A stretch of DNA of 64,000 nucleotides from Crocodylus rhombifer (GCA_038503035.1 JAVSML010024616.1:442068-506067), one strand, 5' to 3'. Shown: positions 23,729 through 37,744, numbered from the stretch's first letter. Made by a program: numbers and translations. Notes: a model not told the origin generated them from the sequence alone.

Positions 23729-24031
23729 CAGGGGTCAGTAGTCTTATGCTGGCACAAGCTAGAGCTTGCAACCCAGCTGTGGCTGCCGGCCAAAAGTCTC
23801 CATCCCACCTACTCCACCCGCAACCACCTAGCTACCTGCACTAACCCAACTTTTCTGCAACAACTGAAGAGCAGATGCGACAGAGCAGCAGGCACCACAA
23901 CAGACGTGAGTGCTGCAGAGGGGATAGGCAGTGTGATGCAGCTCCATACCACTCGGCCCTCCTGCCAGGTTGAATATCTTCACTAATCAGACTGGGGCTG
24001 GGGCCTCTGGGCCGCAAGTTGCCAACCCCTG
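23729..24031. mobile_element. hAT-type nonautonomous transposon
   Basis: Termini are CAGGGGTCAGTAGTCTT and the inverted counterpart CAAGTTGCCAACCCCTG. Flanks are TTCTAGGA (23721-23728) and TTTTAGGA (24032-24039), an 8-base duplication with one change. The 303-base interior is GC-rich and noncoding. Confidence 0.8.
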
Positions 24032-24039
24032 TTTTAGGA

Positions 24040-25580
24040 GGTAACTACATATCTCGGGTCTTGCAGTACCTATAAAAAAAAAATGTAGATTTTTTTCCTT
24101 GATTAAAAAAACTTTGTGCTACTCCAGCATTTGTGCAAAGGATGGATCGCTCATGGGTTAGGGTAAAGTACTATCCATGTGCCACTTGCAGCATGTGATA
24201 CCATGTCTCCTGTTTATTTTGTGCTCATTCCTTTGCTCCTGAAGGTGAAGGTGAATCAGATGAGCAGGTTCAGTCTTTAGTGAAGTGAAATGTCATGAAG
24301 TTTCGCATCTGAGTCTTACCAGTACTGTGTGGCAAATGTAACGTGACAACCAAAATTGGATTCTTCTGTCTCGCGTATCATTTTTTTACCTTGCGCTTAA
24401 TACATAGCATTGTCTGTTGCACTGGCACGAGCCTGTACTGGTGTCTGCTGTACAATTGAATCAGGACTCCAAATGTTCGTATCTTGCTGTATAGTAAACA
24501 ACAGACAATTCAGATAAAGAAGTATCAGACTCAACAGTCCCTGAAATCAGATTTCTGTTGTGTTAAATTGGTGATAGCTACATTGAGATCCTAGGGTTTA
24601 ATGTATCAGATTGCAAAATTGCTGCTTCCCTCATCCCCTTTTTGAGGCGCAGAGAATATGAGGGTGTTCTGAACCGAAGAATGAACAAGGAAATTCCCTA
24701 TGGCTGATTTGTTTCCAATCAGAGGGTCCAAGGAAATAAAGAAGGTAATTCTGATATCAAGTGGTTAAAGAACAGTCTCTGATGCAGGAGCTGTCCTTGA
24801 TTCTGATGTTCCTTTGAGATGACATTAGAAAGTGAAGTAGATTTGGCATGAGAAACAGTGCCTTTATGTGAAGAGATTGCTCTTGTTAGGCACATATGCG
24901 AACCATATATCCAGACTCCTGCTGCATCCGCTCACATATCTTCATGTCAGCATCTAAACAGAGATCTCCAAATGTTCAGACATACCTTTCAGATTAGTCT
25001 TCCAAAATTAAACTCTACTTTGGTTAGCTAATTTTGATTAAGATAATATTCTGTTGGGAAGAAACATCAGAGCACAGCATTTTAACATACAATATTCTAC
25101 TTACAAAGATGGAAAAACCAAGTATATGGGAAATGTGTGTAGTGTACTTGGCAAGTATGTAAATATGCATAATATCTATTCTGTAAGCAATAATACAGCA
25201 AGGAGTATGCTCTTCTGGTCTGCTATGTATGCCTTGAGTGAATAGCTAATGTCAAAATTGAAGCCAGAGTACTTCTGACATCTGAGACTGATGTGTATGC
25301 ATAGGTATATTATATATTTATGAAAGTGCGAGAAAGGTAATCCCATACTAAGATAGTTAGAACTTTAAACCAACAAAACTGATTTTCTTTATATTTACTT
25401 GATATTTCTTTTCATGTTTTTTTTTCTTTAAATGATTTTTTTCCCCTTATACCTTATAAATTATTGTATTCACAGATTTCAAGTTCAGTAAAGAAACAAA
25501 CCTGTTGGGGAAACTTTTAATACTAGCGTATGTTGTTTTAAACAAATATCAATTATATAGCTAGGAAATTTAGCCATAAT
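24040..25580. other. SDCCAG8 intron, no gene recognised
   Basis: AT-rich sequence. Nothing was recognised. Confidence 0.4.
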
Positions 25581-25960
25581 GGCTGCATCTAGAGGAGCAT
25601 GGTTGTGCAGTATGCACATACCACACATTCAGCAGTTCTCTGCACTGCAATATATCAGTTGGCTGGGGGTTAAGCCCTGAATATCCAGGGGTCAAAAAAA
25701 CCAACAAAAACTGGAGTGGCGCACATGAGGGCAGCACGTACTGCTCAAGCCCAGAGCCTGGCCAGCTACAGCCACACTTTGGCTGGCTCTGAGCAGCAGA
25801 ATTGCTGCTGCTGCAGCCCCAGGAGGCCCCTAGGACCTGAGGTAAGGCTGCTGGGATCAGCAACTGAACTGGCCACAGCCTTTTCTACCCTACACTGGAA
25901 ACCTGCCCCTCTGTTAGTTGTCGCTGGGGAACCAAACATCCCATTTGTGTAGATGCAGCC
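25581..25960. mobile_element. Short DNA transposon with GGCTGCATCTA inverted ends
   Basis: GGCTGCATCTA at the left is matched by TAGATGCAGCC at the right, an 11-base perfect inverted repeat. AAT flanks both sides, which may be a 3-base duplication of the PIF/Harbinger kind. The interior, including gctgctgcagccccaggagg, recurs at 38204-38636. No transposase is encoded. Confidence 0.7.
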
Positions 25961-26619
25961 AATGGGTCTCAAGTTTTAAAATGTTATCATAAGTGGTTTA
26001 ACAGTAAGAGGAGTAAACAAAACAAAGATAAAATGAAAATAAAAAGTCTAAATTCTGAAACTGAAAAATAGCAACATAATTGGTAAAATAATTTGTCAGA
26101 AGCCTCATTTTATTACTTAATTCTTCTAAAATGCATTTTAGCATTATCTTGGTAAAAATAAAAATAAGTAGAAATATTAATACTGAGAAGATGATTCCCA
26201 AGGAAAAGTCAGCACATATAAATATTTTTTCTTTTTTTTAGTATCCTGAATTTATTTTTCTAGTGGTGTTGGGGAATTCATTCTTTCCCTTCTGCTGCCC
26301 TAAGCCCTTTCCACCCTTAAAAGGACTTTTATATTTCCAAATTGCTTATCTTTGTCTGAAAATGAGCAAAAATGGTATTATAAAAAAATTAGCACATCAA
26401 AACAACACGGGGGGGAGGGTATGTGTATTTCTGTTGTAGAAAGAAGCATCGGGGAAGAGTGGCATGACGTTACATTGTAACATGAGTTTCAATCACAGTT
26501 TTTAATAAGTTTAGAACATGAATATTACAAGCCTTTAACATTTGATGATAAAAGTCATTGTCATCTTTATTTTGAAATCATAATATTTTGTACTTACAAT
26601 TGAGCTATTTTATATTCTA
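25961..26619. other. SDCCAG8 intron, AT-rich
   Basis: AT-rich sequence with a G-run near 26410. No feature was recognised. Confidence 0.4.
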
Positions 26620-27180
26620 ATGTCACTGAGGACACTATTGGCCTCATCTGGAGTGCTGTGTCAAGTTTTGGGCTCCATGCTTCAAAAAAGATGTAGACAG
26701 ATTTGCAAGAGTCCAGTAGAGAACAACAAAATGATTAGAGACCTGAAAAACCTGATTTATAAGGAAAGGCTGAAAGAGATAGGATTATTTAATCTGGAGG
26801 AGAAGACTGGGGAGCAGGACAGAGCAGCAAGGGTTTGTTAACAGTCCAGTACCTGAAGGTTGGTTGCTCATGAATAAGACAGAGAGAGACTGTTATTTGT
26901 GGCCATAGAGATAGGACTGAGAGAAATGGTTTCAAACTTCAACAAAGGAAATTAGGTTGGAGATAAGGAAGAACGTGCTCACTGTAAGGATGGTTAAGTA
27001 TTAAAACAGACTACCAAGAGGGTTGTGAAATCCCTGTGCTTGGAAATTTTTGAGAGCAGGTTAGACAGACACTTGACTACGATACTTAATCAGGGACGAT
27101 CCTTGCCTTGAGCAGGGGGCTGGACTAGATGACTTCCTTAGGTCCCTTCCAGCCCTAATTTCTCATTGATTCTATGATTA
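26620..27180 (+). mobile_element. CR1 3' part (ORF2 end and 3'UTR)
   Basis: On the + strand this reads as the CR1 RT C-terminal region (QVLGSMLQKRCRQ, LIYKERLKEIGLFNLEEKTGEQ) and then the 3'UTR. It ends with ctggactagatgacttcc, ggtcccttccagccctaa and a terminal attctatgatt. It is 5' truncated and carries frameshifts. Confidence 0.85.
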
Positions 27181-28256
27181 GTGAATTCTTGCAAAGGATA
27201 AGGTCCAGTTCTTAATAGGACCATTGTGCAAATGCATTGAGGTCAATCAGAGTGTAGTCTCCACATCATTACAAATAAAGGTTCTGTGAAGGAATTGCAC
27301 TAGTGAGAGACATGATTTCTGCATTGGTTGGCATGGATGACATCAGGGCAAGGGAATAAGTTATAACACTGTGTTGCTTGCCTATATACAACATGAAAAT
27401 ATGACGTGTACCAAGGCATCTCCGCTGCCCTGGCTGACTCTTGATGGCAAACCAAGACTATATCCACACTGATTCTTTGCATTAACCTGCTCATCAATGA
27501 ATGGAGCCAAGCACGCACACGCACACACACACACAATCTAATTCTTCTTTCATTTACAGGTCTAGGGTCCAAATATCCTTAATTCTTTTTATGCCTATGC
27601 AGTCCTATGTATAATTTAGGTTTAAATTCTGAAAGATTAAAATCTAATGTAATGATTCCACAGTATCAAACAGGGATTTGAAGAGCTTAGTTGGCAAAAA
27701 CAGTCTCTCTTGTTGAAGTTTTTAAGGGGGTCTGACAAGAGGATGATTACCCAGAAGATTATTAATGGATCTGTAATTGAGAAACTAAACAGCAGCAGGA
27801 AGACTCAGAGAGTTCCTCTTTTAACATCGTTAATCACAGCTAAGATTACATACTTTTCCATACCTACTCCTCCACTTGGCTTGCAGTTCTTAGGAGGCAT
27901 CTTAAAATACTGAATTATAAAATACTGAACATAAAATTTTGAAGGAAGTAGAGAAGCATGAGAGAGAGACTTCTGAGCACAGCAAATACCAGATTTAGCT
28001 GAAATTAGAAATAGTAATGCATATACACATATTTGTAAATATTGAGGTGTAAGCAGTCTATTGGCATGGGCCATGTCCATGGGAAAGCTGTAAAGTAAAA
28101 ATTCTCTGGCACCAGCCATGAACAGTTGGATAAGAAGGGAAACTCCCACCCATATTTAGATTGTGTGATGTATTCTTCAAAGCTGTATAGGAGAATATAT
28201 TTCTTCTGGCTCCAGCTGTTCTCAGGGAAGCCTGGAGTAGGTGTGTGATTTTTGGG
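27181..28256. other. SDCCAG8 intron with a CA microsatellite
   Basis: An imperfect (CA)n tract occupies 27511-27535. Otherwise no feature was recognised. Confidence 0.5.
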
Positions 28257-28456
28257 CAGAGGCATAGCCGGGCTCCTCTGCACCTTGGGAAGCTGTGCAG
28301 TGCTTGGGGCAATGCCATCTGCTGCAGGGCTGATTGCAGCAATGCAATCAGCCGCCACTGAGATCATGACTATTTCTGCACCCCTCCACAAAGGTGGTGC
28401 CCAGGGCAGCTGCCCCATTTGCTGCTTTGCCCTTCCCCCCTGTTCAGCTGCCTCTG
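28257..28456. mobile_element. Possible hAT-type MITE
   Basis: CAGAGGCATAGC at the left is matched by an inverted GCTGCCTCTG at the right. The interior is GC-rich with a gggcagctgcccc-like palindromic segment. No 8-base duplication was seen, so confidence is moderate. Confidence 0.5.
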
Positions 28457-31400
28457 CCCAGTAGCATAAATGTGGCTTGATTGAAGGAAGAGATGCTCAA
28501 AACAAACCAAGTTTGCAGAAAATCGTTGCAGGAATTTTTAAGTGATTGAATGTTTAAAGCTAGCAAGTTTTGAAAGCTATGTCCCTAACTAGCTGGTATC
28601 TTAATACATGTGTTTAATTACAGGCATCAGTTCAACAAGTGCTCATATTGTCCATGTTCTCCATGTAGTTTTTATATTATCTGAGCTAGTAAATCAAACA
28701 TTTAGCAAATCCAAATCAAGTTAAGTTTCCATATAGTTGAGTGCATTACATATGGTGATTTTTACATTTTAACCTTCACCTGTGGCTCAATTTTCCTTTA
28801 AAAAAATACCAAAGAAGGAAAGCAGTTTTGAGGAAATTTTTCTTTTTTAATCCTCTAATTTAAAAATAGCCAAAAAAGTTTTACTTAAAATTAAAAGAAG
28901 AAAAAGCAATGTTTAAGAAACTTCTGAATATTTAAAGAAGGCTAGCTTTACTGAAAACTCAGCAGGAGCTATTTGTCTCAAGGTAACACTAAATTTCACC
29001 CTCTGATTTATGAGGAATCTCTGTTAGCTCAGACAAAAAGAAGGATTTCTGTATAATTTAGACAGATAATATATTGTACCTTTATACCCTCCTTCCTAAA
29101 TTATATTTAGTAGCAATGGTAGGTTTTTAAGATAGTAGATTTGTCCATTTTCATCACAGCAGTGAATTTTAGAGGAAAAAATTCTTTAAAAATAATATGG
29201 GCCAAATATATTTCTGGAAAATATGATAAGATGTATACTTTTGCCTGCTGTTTCCATTACTTTTTGCCTTTCTCTGGACAGACAAATCATATGAACAGTG
29301 CATCAGAGTAGCATTTCAAGTGAGCTACCATAGGTTACAAACATTCCTTTTATATACAGGTAGACAGGTAGGTATGGTAGTCTGAAGTCGGACAGAATGC
29401 AGATTAGGGTGCTACTCTGTCCTGTCTTGTACGTGTGATCAATACATTATTTTACTGATGCAAAAGAAGTGAATAAGGAAATATATAGAGGTCTGTAACA
29501 AAAAGTTGCTGCAGCTCTTCAGTGCACACAGTTACATACCCTTGTAGCTCTACAGTTTCATCTCCGTATTCTTTGTCAACTGAGCATGTTGTTTTTATCT
29601 CCAGGCACTCAAAGACGGTTTTTGTTGTAAAACTGAAATTCTTGGTTCTTTTTAAAATTTTAGACCCAAAATGAATTTTATCCTCTAATAGTTAAATGCC
29701 TAGAGATTAAAAATGGCCAAAATTTTAACCTATCATAACTGGAATTTATTTTTTGCAGTCTGTCGTTCTGACGGCTGGATTCCAGACACATACCCTGTAT
29801 GCCTACATGCCCGTGGAACCAGGATTTCGACAGTGTCAATGATCGTTGCTCAACATACCAAAAAATCAGTGTCAGTGTATTCATGCAGATTCATTAATGT
29901 ACAGGCTCACTGTGCTGGCTAACAAAGCACTGTTTGGTACATTCTACTTTTCCCAGTGTGTTTGTCTGATTTACCTCTGACAAAGGCAGTCAGAGAAAAC
30001 TCTCTCCCCTTTTCAGTGGTTCAGCAGCCTGTGAAATAAATCTTGGGGATTAGTGTCTGAAGTGGCAAGAATTTAAATCATTAAAAAGTAATGATCATTT
30101 TTGATTCTTTCTTTCTCTCTCTTTTTGAAATCAATGGCAAATGAACTACTGGAACAATTTAAAAAATATTTAGGAATCAATAGTTATTCTCTTTAAATGC
30201 AATTTTAACTGGCTACATGTTAAATAATTATTTGCTCTCTTTTTTTTTTGGTGTGGAGGGGGGAGTTGGAGGGGAGAAGTAACATACAAGCAGATGTGCT
30301 GCTAGATCTACAGGCTTCTGCCAACCATATGGCATCTTAAAGAAAGATGGTTGGAGCGTCTGGATTAGCAAAGAGTCGGGATGGAAAGCCATGTGTCGTG
30401 TTGGTACAGGCAGTTGTTTTAGCTCTCTGTAAAAGGCTTCAGGAGATTGTGTAATGGAACAAATGGTACTGCAAGCCTAGTAACAGCCTTACCGCTGCTG
30501 GAGAGGCAATTGGCCCCCAGGCGGGTACTGCTTCATCTTTGCTTGTTGGTTTTGTGTGTGTGGGCTCCCCCCCCATTTTTGTCATTATTTTGCATTCTTG
30601 CTTTACTGTACTGGAAACTTGATGACTTAACTCTGTACTTTATAACTACAAAGGAAGATGTCAGCTTTTAATTTGCTTCATACCCTCATTTTTTATAATG
30701 AAAACATACAGCTTCCCTGTGCTTGAAATAAGAGTTGTTTTCCTCATGCAAATTTGCTGTGCCCTTGGTGAACACTTTGAGAACTGAGTCGTCGGTTTTG
30801 TGGCTGATGCCCAGATTTGGGGAGGGGGAAACTGCTCTCTCCAGGTTTAACTTAGCTAAAAACAAGACTGGGGCTATTGTGCTTGTGGCTGTAATGTACC
30901 AGCTTCTCATTCTTGCTCGGTGTGACAGGTTGCTCTTTTTGTAATCAAGGGGCCTGCTCCCATATAAGTTAAAAGCAAAACTCCTTTTGTTTTGAATGGT
31001 GCTGGATCAGGCCCATGACATTTTGCACTCATCTGGATCCTACAGGAATCTTCTATAATTTAAATCCCAGCCATTGGGAATTGTTGTGACAGGTGGGGAA
31101 AGCTGTTGTATGTGGAGCTGTAAAAGGAGTCTTCTGTAGTTGTTTGCCTATCGCATAAAGTGGACTTCTAAACTTCCCTTACCTATGGATGATAATGTGT
31201 CCCTAAGACTTGGATCTACCGCTTTAGCAGGTCATTTATGCTGTTGTTTTTAAGGAAAGATGCAAATCCTGAGGTTGTAGCAAAGGAGCTGCACCTAAAA
31301 GAATAAAAATCTGGATTATTTCACTTGGAGCAGTTTTGTTAGGTTTAATGTGGTCACACATCATCATTTCTTATGTAAGACTAGAACATGACGAGCCCAC

Positions 31401-32217
31401 AAATTGTCACAAGTAGATAAAATCCTAATTGAGCAGATAACATCCTTGTTTTATAAACTAGAAGCAGAACATTAACTACAGAGAATGTTTGCAGCAAAAG
31501 TCATTATCTTAGATTGAGGCAAATGATTTGCAAATTTTTAATCACATTTATCCTAAAAATTATCATCATTTAAAGGAAAGATGTAATTCGTATATTAATT
31601 TTAAAAATAAGATTAGTCCTTTCTTTTTCTTTTCTTAGTATGCAGAGCTGCTGATTGATTTGGAGCCTGGAAAACAGCAGTTCTGTTTATCTGCTGAATA
31701 GTTTATCTGCACAACAGTGCATCTTTCTCCTTCTCACAACCCCAGTCTGCCTGTGTTGCTCAGTGCTGAGCTGAAGCAACTTCCCTTAGGGGTGAGAGTT
31801 TAGTTTATTTTTCAGGCCCATTCAGTATTTGCTGTAATGGAGATTTCCAGCAGTCATGGGTAGGAAATGGGTGACAAGGATTGTCCACTAGGGACTGGGG
31901 TAAGAGTACGAGTGCATTTCTCATAGAATTGACACCAAACAGCCATAACATGTAATATTTACTGACAGTGGAATTGAATTTGTAACCTTTAGGAGGAGGG
32001 CACTCTGTTCCATTGGCAGTTTTCTGCATCTTTAGATCTTCCCAAATGCGACTTTTTTTCCCTTCAGTATGAGCCACAGGAGCCAAAAGCTCATTTCTGC
32101 ACATTCAGAAAAGTCCACGTTTGCCAATAAAATGTATAAATTTGGGTCTTGTAAAAGGAAAATTGTATTCATCTGCTTATACTTCACAATAATGAGTTAT
32201 GAAAAATATTACCTTTA
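28457..32217. other. SDCCAG8 intron, mostly single copy
   Basis: No exon was accepted. A 60-base segment near 29365-29425 (atggtagtctgaagtcggac) resembles the repeat at 57421-57590. Confidence 0.4.
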
Positions 32218-32541
32218 TAGGGTTGCCAACTCGTGTTTGAATCTATTCCGGGAGGCTTCTGGAATGCCAACATGCCTGTGACACACAATGTGAATGTGCC
32301 CATGTGCTTGCATATAATACTTATGGATTACAGTGCATAGACTTTACATCAGGAAGGCAAATGCACATGGCTATTACAGTTTAAAACCTACTGGTCTACT
32401 GTATAAATCAGATTCAACATTTTATATTTATTTTAGTGCATGCCCTATCATTTCTCTCCTGGGTAACTCTCAGCAGTCTCCTGGAGATTTATACCTAATG
32501 CCTGGAGACTCCAGGCCAATCCTGGAGGGTTGGCAACCCTA
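32218..32541. mobile_element. hAT-type MITE with TAGGGTTGCCAAC ends
   Basis: TAGGGTTGCCAAC at the left pairs perfectly with GTTGGCAACCCTA at the right. TACCTTTA (32210-32217) and CACCTTTA (32542-32549) flank the element as an 8-base duplication with one mismatch. The interior has ctggagac/tctccagg repeats. It is 324 bases long and noncoding. Confidence 0.85.
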
Positions 32542-32549
32542 CACCTTTA

Positions 32550-33639
32550 TGACATTTGTCATTACCTTTGGAAGAACAAAGATGAGCTCAGTCAGCAGTG
32601 GCTGTCTTTTTAAATAGTAGGGGGGGAATGCTCCTCATTTTGTTCACACAGGGAATCTGAGTTCTACTATTGGTCAGTAGGACTAATATGAATTAGAGAA
32701 ACAAGATTTGGTCCCTTTAAAACTTCAAGACTTCTTTTGTATCTTTTTGGATGTCTCTTAACTTTGTCCAGTTAGCATTTTTAGCATAAAATAATATATT
32801 CTGAGGAGGGGGTGTTAAGAGATTTTACTCGAAAAAAATTGTTTTCATATAATTTTGTCAGAAAAAGTACTGTTCATGGTACTGGGTGCAGGGGAGAATG
32901 GGGATGTTGCTGGAACATGAAAGAGGAGTTCCAGATCTGCTGGGCAAAGTGGCAGGCTGGGAGGCAAAGTATATTGGCAGGTTGGCATGAGTGTGCTGGT
33001 GTTGGTAACTGAACTCACTTAATGTGAAAAGGCTTCAGTAACAATACTGAATAAATATACTTGGTAACAATGCCAGATTAAAACCTGGTTAGCTCCTTTC
33101 AGAAACATTGGTAAGATTTAGTGAAGGTTGAGGACTGCAATGTATGCCAATGTAAGTTGTAGAAACCAAGGAAATAACTACTTAAGCCAGCACCAAGGTG
33201 CACACAAGAGATTTCAGTTATGCAGTTTTATGCTAAAAATACCAACTTCTAAACAATTCCTAATGTCCTAGAGGATCTATTTACATAAACCTAGCAGAAG
33301 AACATCCCCGGCAGCCACCCTATGGTACTTCATGATACTTCACTTGCACTCCCTAGTACAAACTGATGCTGATCAATATAAATCCAGATCACCTATGCTG
33401 TAGGTTAAGAGCCACTCTTAGCCAGTATTAATCATCAGAATACATGAGCGTGTAGCTAGGAAGCACAATAAAAGCGTCAGAGTAAGATGCTCACTCATGG
33501 TGAGGGTGAGCAGTGATGTGGCGAGCTGGTGGTTGTAAGAGGTAGCAAGTAGGACCTGAAAAGGCATTTAGTTGTATTATTTAATTTTTTAACTCTGTTT
33601 CCATGATTTTTACAGTTGGCATCCATGGACTATACAGTC
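32550..33639. other. SDCCAG8 intron, no gene recognised
   Basis: Nothing recognisable was seen. Confidence 0.35.
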
Positions 33640-34780
33640 CTTACCTCTGTGTACCAGGGAGCCAGAGGCTCCTGTTACTTTAACAGGAAAGCACAGCAGG
33701 GCAAACTTGCTGTGGGGAGCTAGCTCCACTGCAGTAAGCAGTCAAGGGGCAGCCACAGCAGGCCAAGGGAAAAGATTACAAGCTGCTGGACTCAGCTGCA
33801 GCAGAGGAACGCAGGGTGGTCATCCAGCCAAAGCAGAAACCCCTGTGTGTGGCTGAAGCCTCCTGACAAAGGAGTGGGGCTTTGGGCCACATAAGACCAG
33901 TGCCCGAAAGACAAACTGGCAAGTGCCTTGGGTGCCTCCCTGGGAGAGATGGCTGCAAGAGACAAACCGGCAGGTACCCAAGCCACCCAATAGAACTTGA
34001 AGGAGAAAGCTAAGGGAGGAAGCACGGCTTACTGTGTGGCAATGATCCAGAGAAAGGGGGAACTTTAATTTGGAAGTGATTTGCTTGTATTTGTGGGCAT
34101 TTAAGTTTGATATTGGAGGACCAGGTTGTGGCTCTGGGGGGTGGTATGGAGGCCCCAGGAGTGCCTGAGAGGCACCCTGCGTAGAGCCCTGCAAGGGTCA
34201 GGGACGGCAGGTGGCTAGAAGCAAGAGACCAGCTTTGCCTGGGTTAGGGACCTCAGGGTGCTGAGCAGCCTGAGAAGGGCAAGGCCTGGCCAGGGGCCTG
34301 AAGCCAAGGTCCAAGGCAGTGAACCTAGGCTGAGGAGGCACAGCCAGAGAAAAGGGGCCCAAGCTGGGAAAGCCAAAGCCCCAACAAAGGTTTGAGAGGG
34401 CCATGCGCTGTGTTGGGGCCAGGGGGGCCCTCCAAAGTGATATTACGTACCACCTGTGAGGCATGGGTATGACTACAGGGAAGACAGGGCCATGAATGCT
34501 GCCAATAAGGTGACTGGTGCCTTGAGACTAGTGTCAATAGGATCAGGAGGGCCACATTGTAGGCTGAGGTGAGCTGGGGGCGCACCTGGGACCATGGCAG
34601 CCTCCCTAAACTCGATGACAGTTTTATCAAGGCTTGGCAGGTGAGAGGGGGAGGGGGCAATCCAGGGAGCTGGAGTTGGACAGGAGTCGCTTGGCCACCA
34701 GGGAGGCGTCACGACCACCCCTGGAACCTGGTCCTTTCTACTCTCTGCAGGTCAAAGTTGATGAGTTTCTCTCTACCTCC
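33640..34780. repeat. GC-rich unclassified repeat, possible degraded LTR
   Basis: This 1.1-kb block is far richer in G and C than its flanks. It has purine-rich direct repeats such as gaaagacaaactggcaag and gagacaaaccggcagg. The composition resembles solo LTRs of reptile genomes, but I could not define TG...CA termini, a primer site or a clear duplication. Confidence 0.3.
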
Positions 34781-37065
34781 TGAAGGAATACAGTATGTAA
34801 TTATTAAGCTGGGAGACTCCCTCCCTCCCTCTTCCAGATAACCAAATCAGAATCTGACTCGCCCAGGGATTTCTCATATGGGCAGCCTCAGATCAAGGGA
34901 GCTGCTTGTATCGGTGAGGAATGGGGCAGCCCTTGGGGAGTAAGTGAACAAAACAGGGTGGGGGGGAGACTTACGACTTACATAGATGTTATATCACAGA
35001 AATGCTTTTTATATTATCACATTGACCTTTGTAGTTTAGTCTTCACGATTTGTGGTATTTCAAAGTAAGCCAACACATAGGTTATGGTATATAACGAAAA
35101 AGTCTAATTTCTGCCCATATTGTTTATACTTCTTCACTTGGGGCGACTGTGCACCCAGTCCCATCTGTCTCACAGCCACAAGCACTGTAGCCAACAGGGT
35201 ATGAAGGATGAGGCTCACATACCATAACTGGTGATGTCTGTCCCAGGTATTAGTAACTATCTCCAGCGTTCCACGTCTTGTACATGTGTAGCTATTGCAC
35301 AGGGTACACCAACAGTTATTCTGTTGCTCTAGATCTGGGAACTTAGCAATGTCTGCAGCAGTTGTAGGTTAGTAGCAATGTCTTTCATATGATTTTTATT
35401 TTTTTTGTGAAATGTCACTGAAAAAGTAAATTAACAAAAGCTTTTATCAAGTTCTTTTACTTTAAATGCCTGACATCAGTCTGGGCCCACATGTCCGTTC
35501 TGCACATGCCATTGAATAAAAAGAGTAAAGAAGTCTCTTGTATTTCCATGCAGCATGCCCAGACACCACATGCACTGTCTGTTACATGTCTGTTCTTATG
35601 AAGTTCATGCTGGGAATTTCTTTTTAAAGGCAAAGTGTTTCTGAAGGAAAGAATTCAGATTGGGCAGATTGCATTGTAAAAAAAAATCTCACTGTCTCTG
35701 AGCTGAATTAATATTGTGATTATTTTGTGCAGCCTCACACTGGCAGTTTGTAAAAGGTTCAAGAGTGTCTGGTGTCTGTAGTCTGGAGAAATAAGAAGGG
35801 AAGTGAAATAAGCAGCAGACAAAAAATAAAAGCACAATATTGGTAAAAGAAATCACAAAATAGTCTTTTGAAAGAGAAGGTGAATACAACAATACTTTAG
35901 TAATACAGCATATCTATCATTCTGAATGATCTTTGTTCATGTAAACTCACAGATCATTTCTTTGTCCATAACGTGACATGTTGTTGTCAGTGTTTTAAGA
36001 AACTTGTGCATCAGGCAGATCCCGAAATCAAAAGAGACATGACCATAGCTAACCAAGATGTTTTTAGCAGCCAGCTGTATTACTCCTTCTGCTTCTCTGT
36101 CATTATCTGCCGAGGCCACTTTTATTTGTAAGACATATTACAACAGTTTGAAATGAGAATCTTCCCCCAAGGTCTTCATCAACCTAAATAGTCTGGATAA
36201 TTGTCATATTAAACATTTTCAGAGAGAGAGACCAGAAGCTATAACCAAGACTGTCAGTCTTTAGAGTGAAGCCATCCTGAAGTTCCTTCTTAACACAGAA
36301 TTGTATTATTTTTCAGTTCTGTAAAAGGAGGTGGCAGATACCACTTCTTTTCCTTCTCTAATATAGGGATTCAAACACAGGTGAAAGTTAATGAAGCCTT
36401 CACCTATCTCCTTTGTAGGCTGTCATGCTTTTTCTTTTAATCCCTTCATTCCCCTCAAAGCCCATGAGGACTAAAAGTGACCATTATATCTGTTAAGCCC
36501 AGCTGCTACCTCTCTCAGCTTCTTACTTAAGTGCTGGCTGACAACGTTACCTCTTCAGCTGTCTTAGTCTTTCTGCCCATGAGCTGTGGAAATCCAGACA
36601 CAGGTCTCCAATGTGATCTATTTGCTTTACCTGTAGGGCCAGCTGTGGTAGTGAAAATGAGATGCCAGATCTAGTAGCAGCGAATATAAAACAGAGGGGA
36701 AGCTACTGTTACTGTATAAGACCCCAGCTATAATAGTCAGTCACTATGGTACAAGAAGGCTGTCACTGCCTTTGCAACATTAGGGTATCTAGAAGAATTA
36801 AGGGACCCAAGTGCAGAGACATTGAGTCATTGGAGGTGACCTACTATAGCTGCTAGGAATTAAGTAAAATGAGACTCAACTAGTTACAGGGCTTAAGAAT
36901 GAGATGAAGGGTCTTTGATTGGTAAGTGTCCAGTTCCAAACCTGTTACTATCCATTGCTTGTTTGATCCAGTCCATCTAGCAATTTCATTGTTTTTTCCT
37001 TAGTAGACAAGTCTCCAAGCAACCACCATCTGAGGTGCTAATTGGATTCTTTTCACAAGATAAAG
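34781..37065. other. SDCCAG8 intron, no gene recognised
   Basis: Apparently single-copy sequence. No exon or repeat was recognised with confidence. Confidence 0.35.
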
Positions 37066-37640
37066 CAGAGGTTGGCAACATACAGCCCACTCACAGATGT
37101 GGCCGTGGAGCCCCTGGATAGGCCCATAATGCTGGAGGGCTTTGACTGTGCCCATGCCTCCCTGCTCCCCTTCCCCCCCGCTCTGGTCCAGCTCCAGCAC
37201 AGACTCGGTGGTTTCAGCAGGGGGCTTTGCCTACACCCATGCCAGGGCCAGGCTAATGGGACTTGTGCTCATGTCACCATCACTTCTCCCAGCCCTCTGC
37301 TCCCTGGCAGCTGTACAGTTACAGCTTCCAGCCCATAGGGAACTGGTCAACCAGGTATCTGCATCCACAACATTGCCAGTCTCCCAGCCACCCTCCAAGC
37401 TGTGCCTGTGTCATAACCCAGGGCCAGGGAGAACAGAAGTGGGGAGAAGCAGCAGCAGCACAGATGCAGTTTGTAGATACCTGGTCCTGGCTCAGGTTCC
37501 CACTAGCTGGAAGCCAGGGAGCAAGGGGGCTGAGAGAAGTGGCAGCAGCCTGGGCAAGTTCCCATCTGCCTGACCCCAGCACGGGAATGGGGAAAGCCCC
37601 TTGCCACTGACATGCTGCTGAAGCCACCCAGCCTGCAGTG
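37066..37640. mobile_element. hAT-like element, left end only
   Basis: It begins CAGAGGTTGGCAACATACAG, close to the left end of the hAT element at 23729, and continues into GC-rich noncoding sequence. The right terminal repeat and target duplication were not found, so the right boundary is approximate. Confidence 0.45.
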
Positions 37641-37744
37641 GACCAGAGCTGGTTATTCCACCCATGGTGTGTGAATGGTAGCCAATTCATTCCCTTTTTT
37701 CCATTTCCCATTGTTGTTTCTTCTACTGAGAAATAGGAAAAGCA

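Noticed and set aside
27511..27535. CA tract considered as a functional element
   Set aside because: An ordinary short microsatellite with no further context.
31638..31703. Possible exon after tttcttttcttag at 31638
   Set aside because: A good acceptor-like tract, but the following frame has no similarity to SDCCAG8 and no clear donor.
37142..37711. Several overlapping frames of 100-143 codons on both strands
   Set aside because: GC-rich MITE-like sequence open in many frames at once; no consistent protein.
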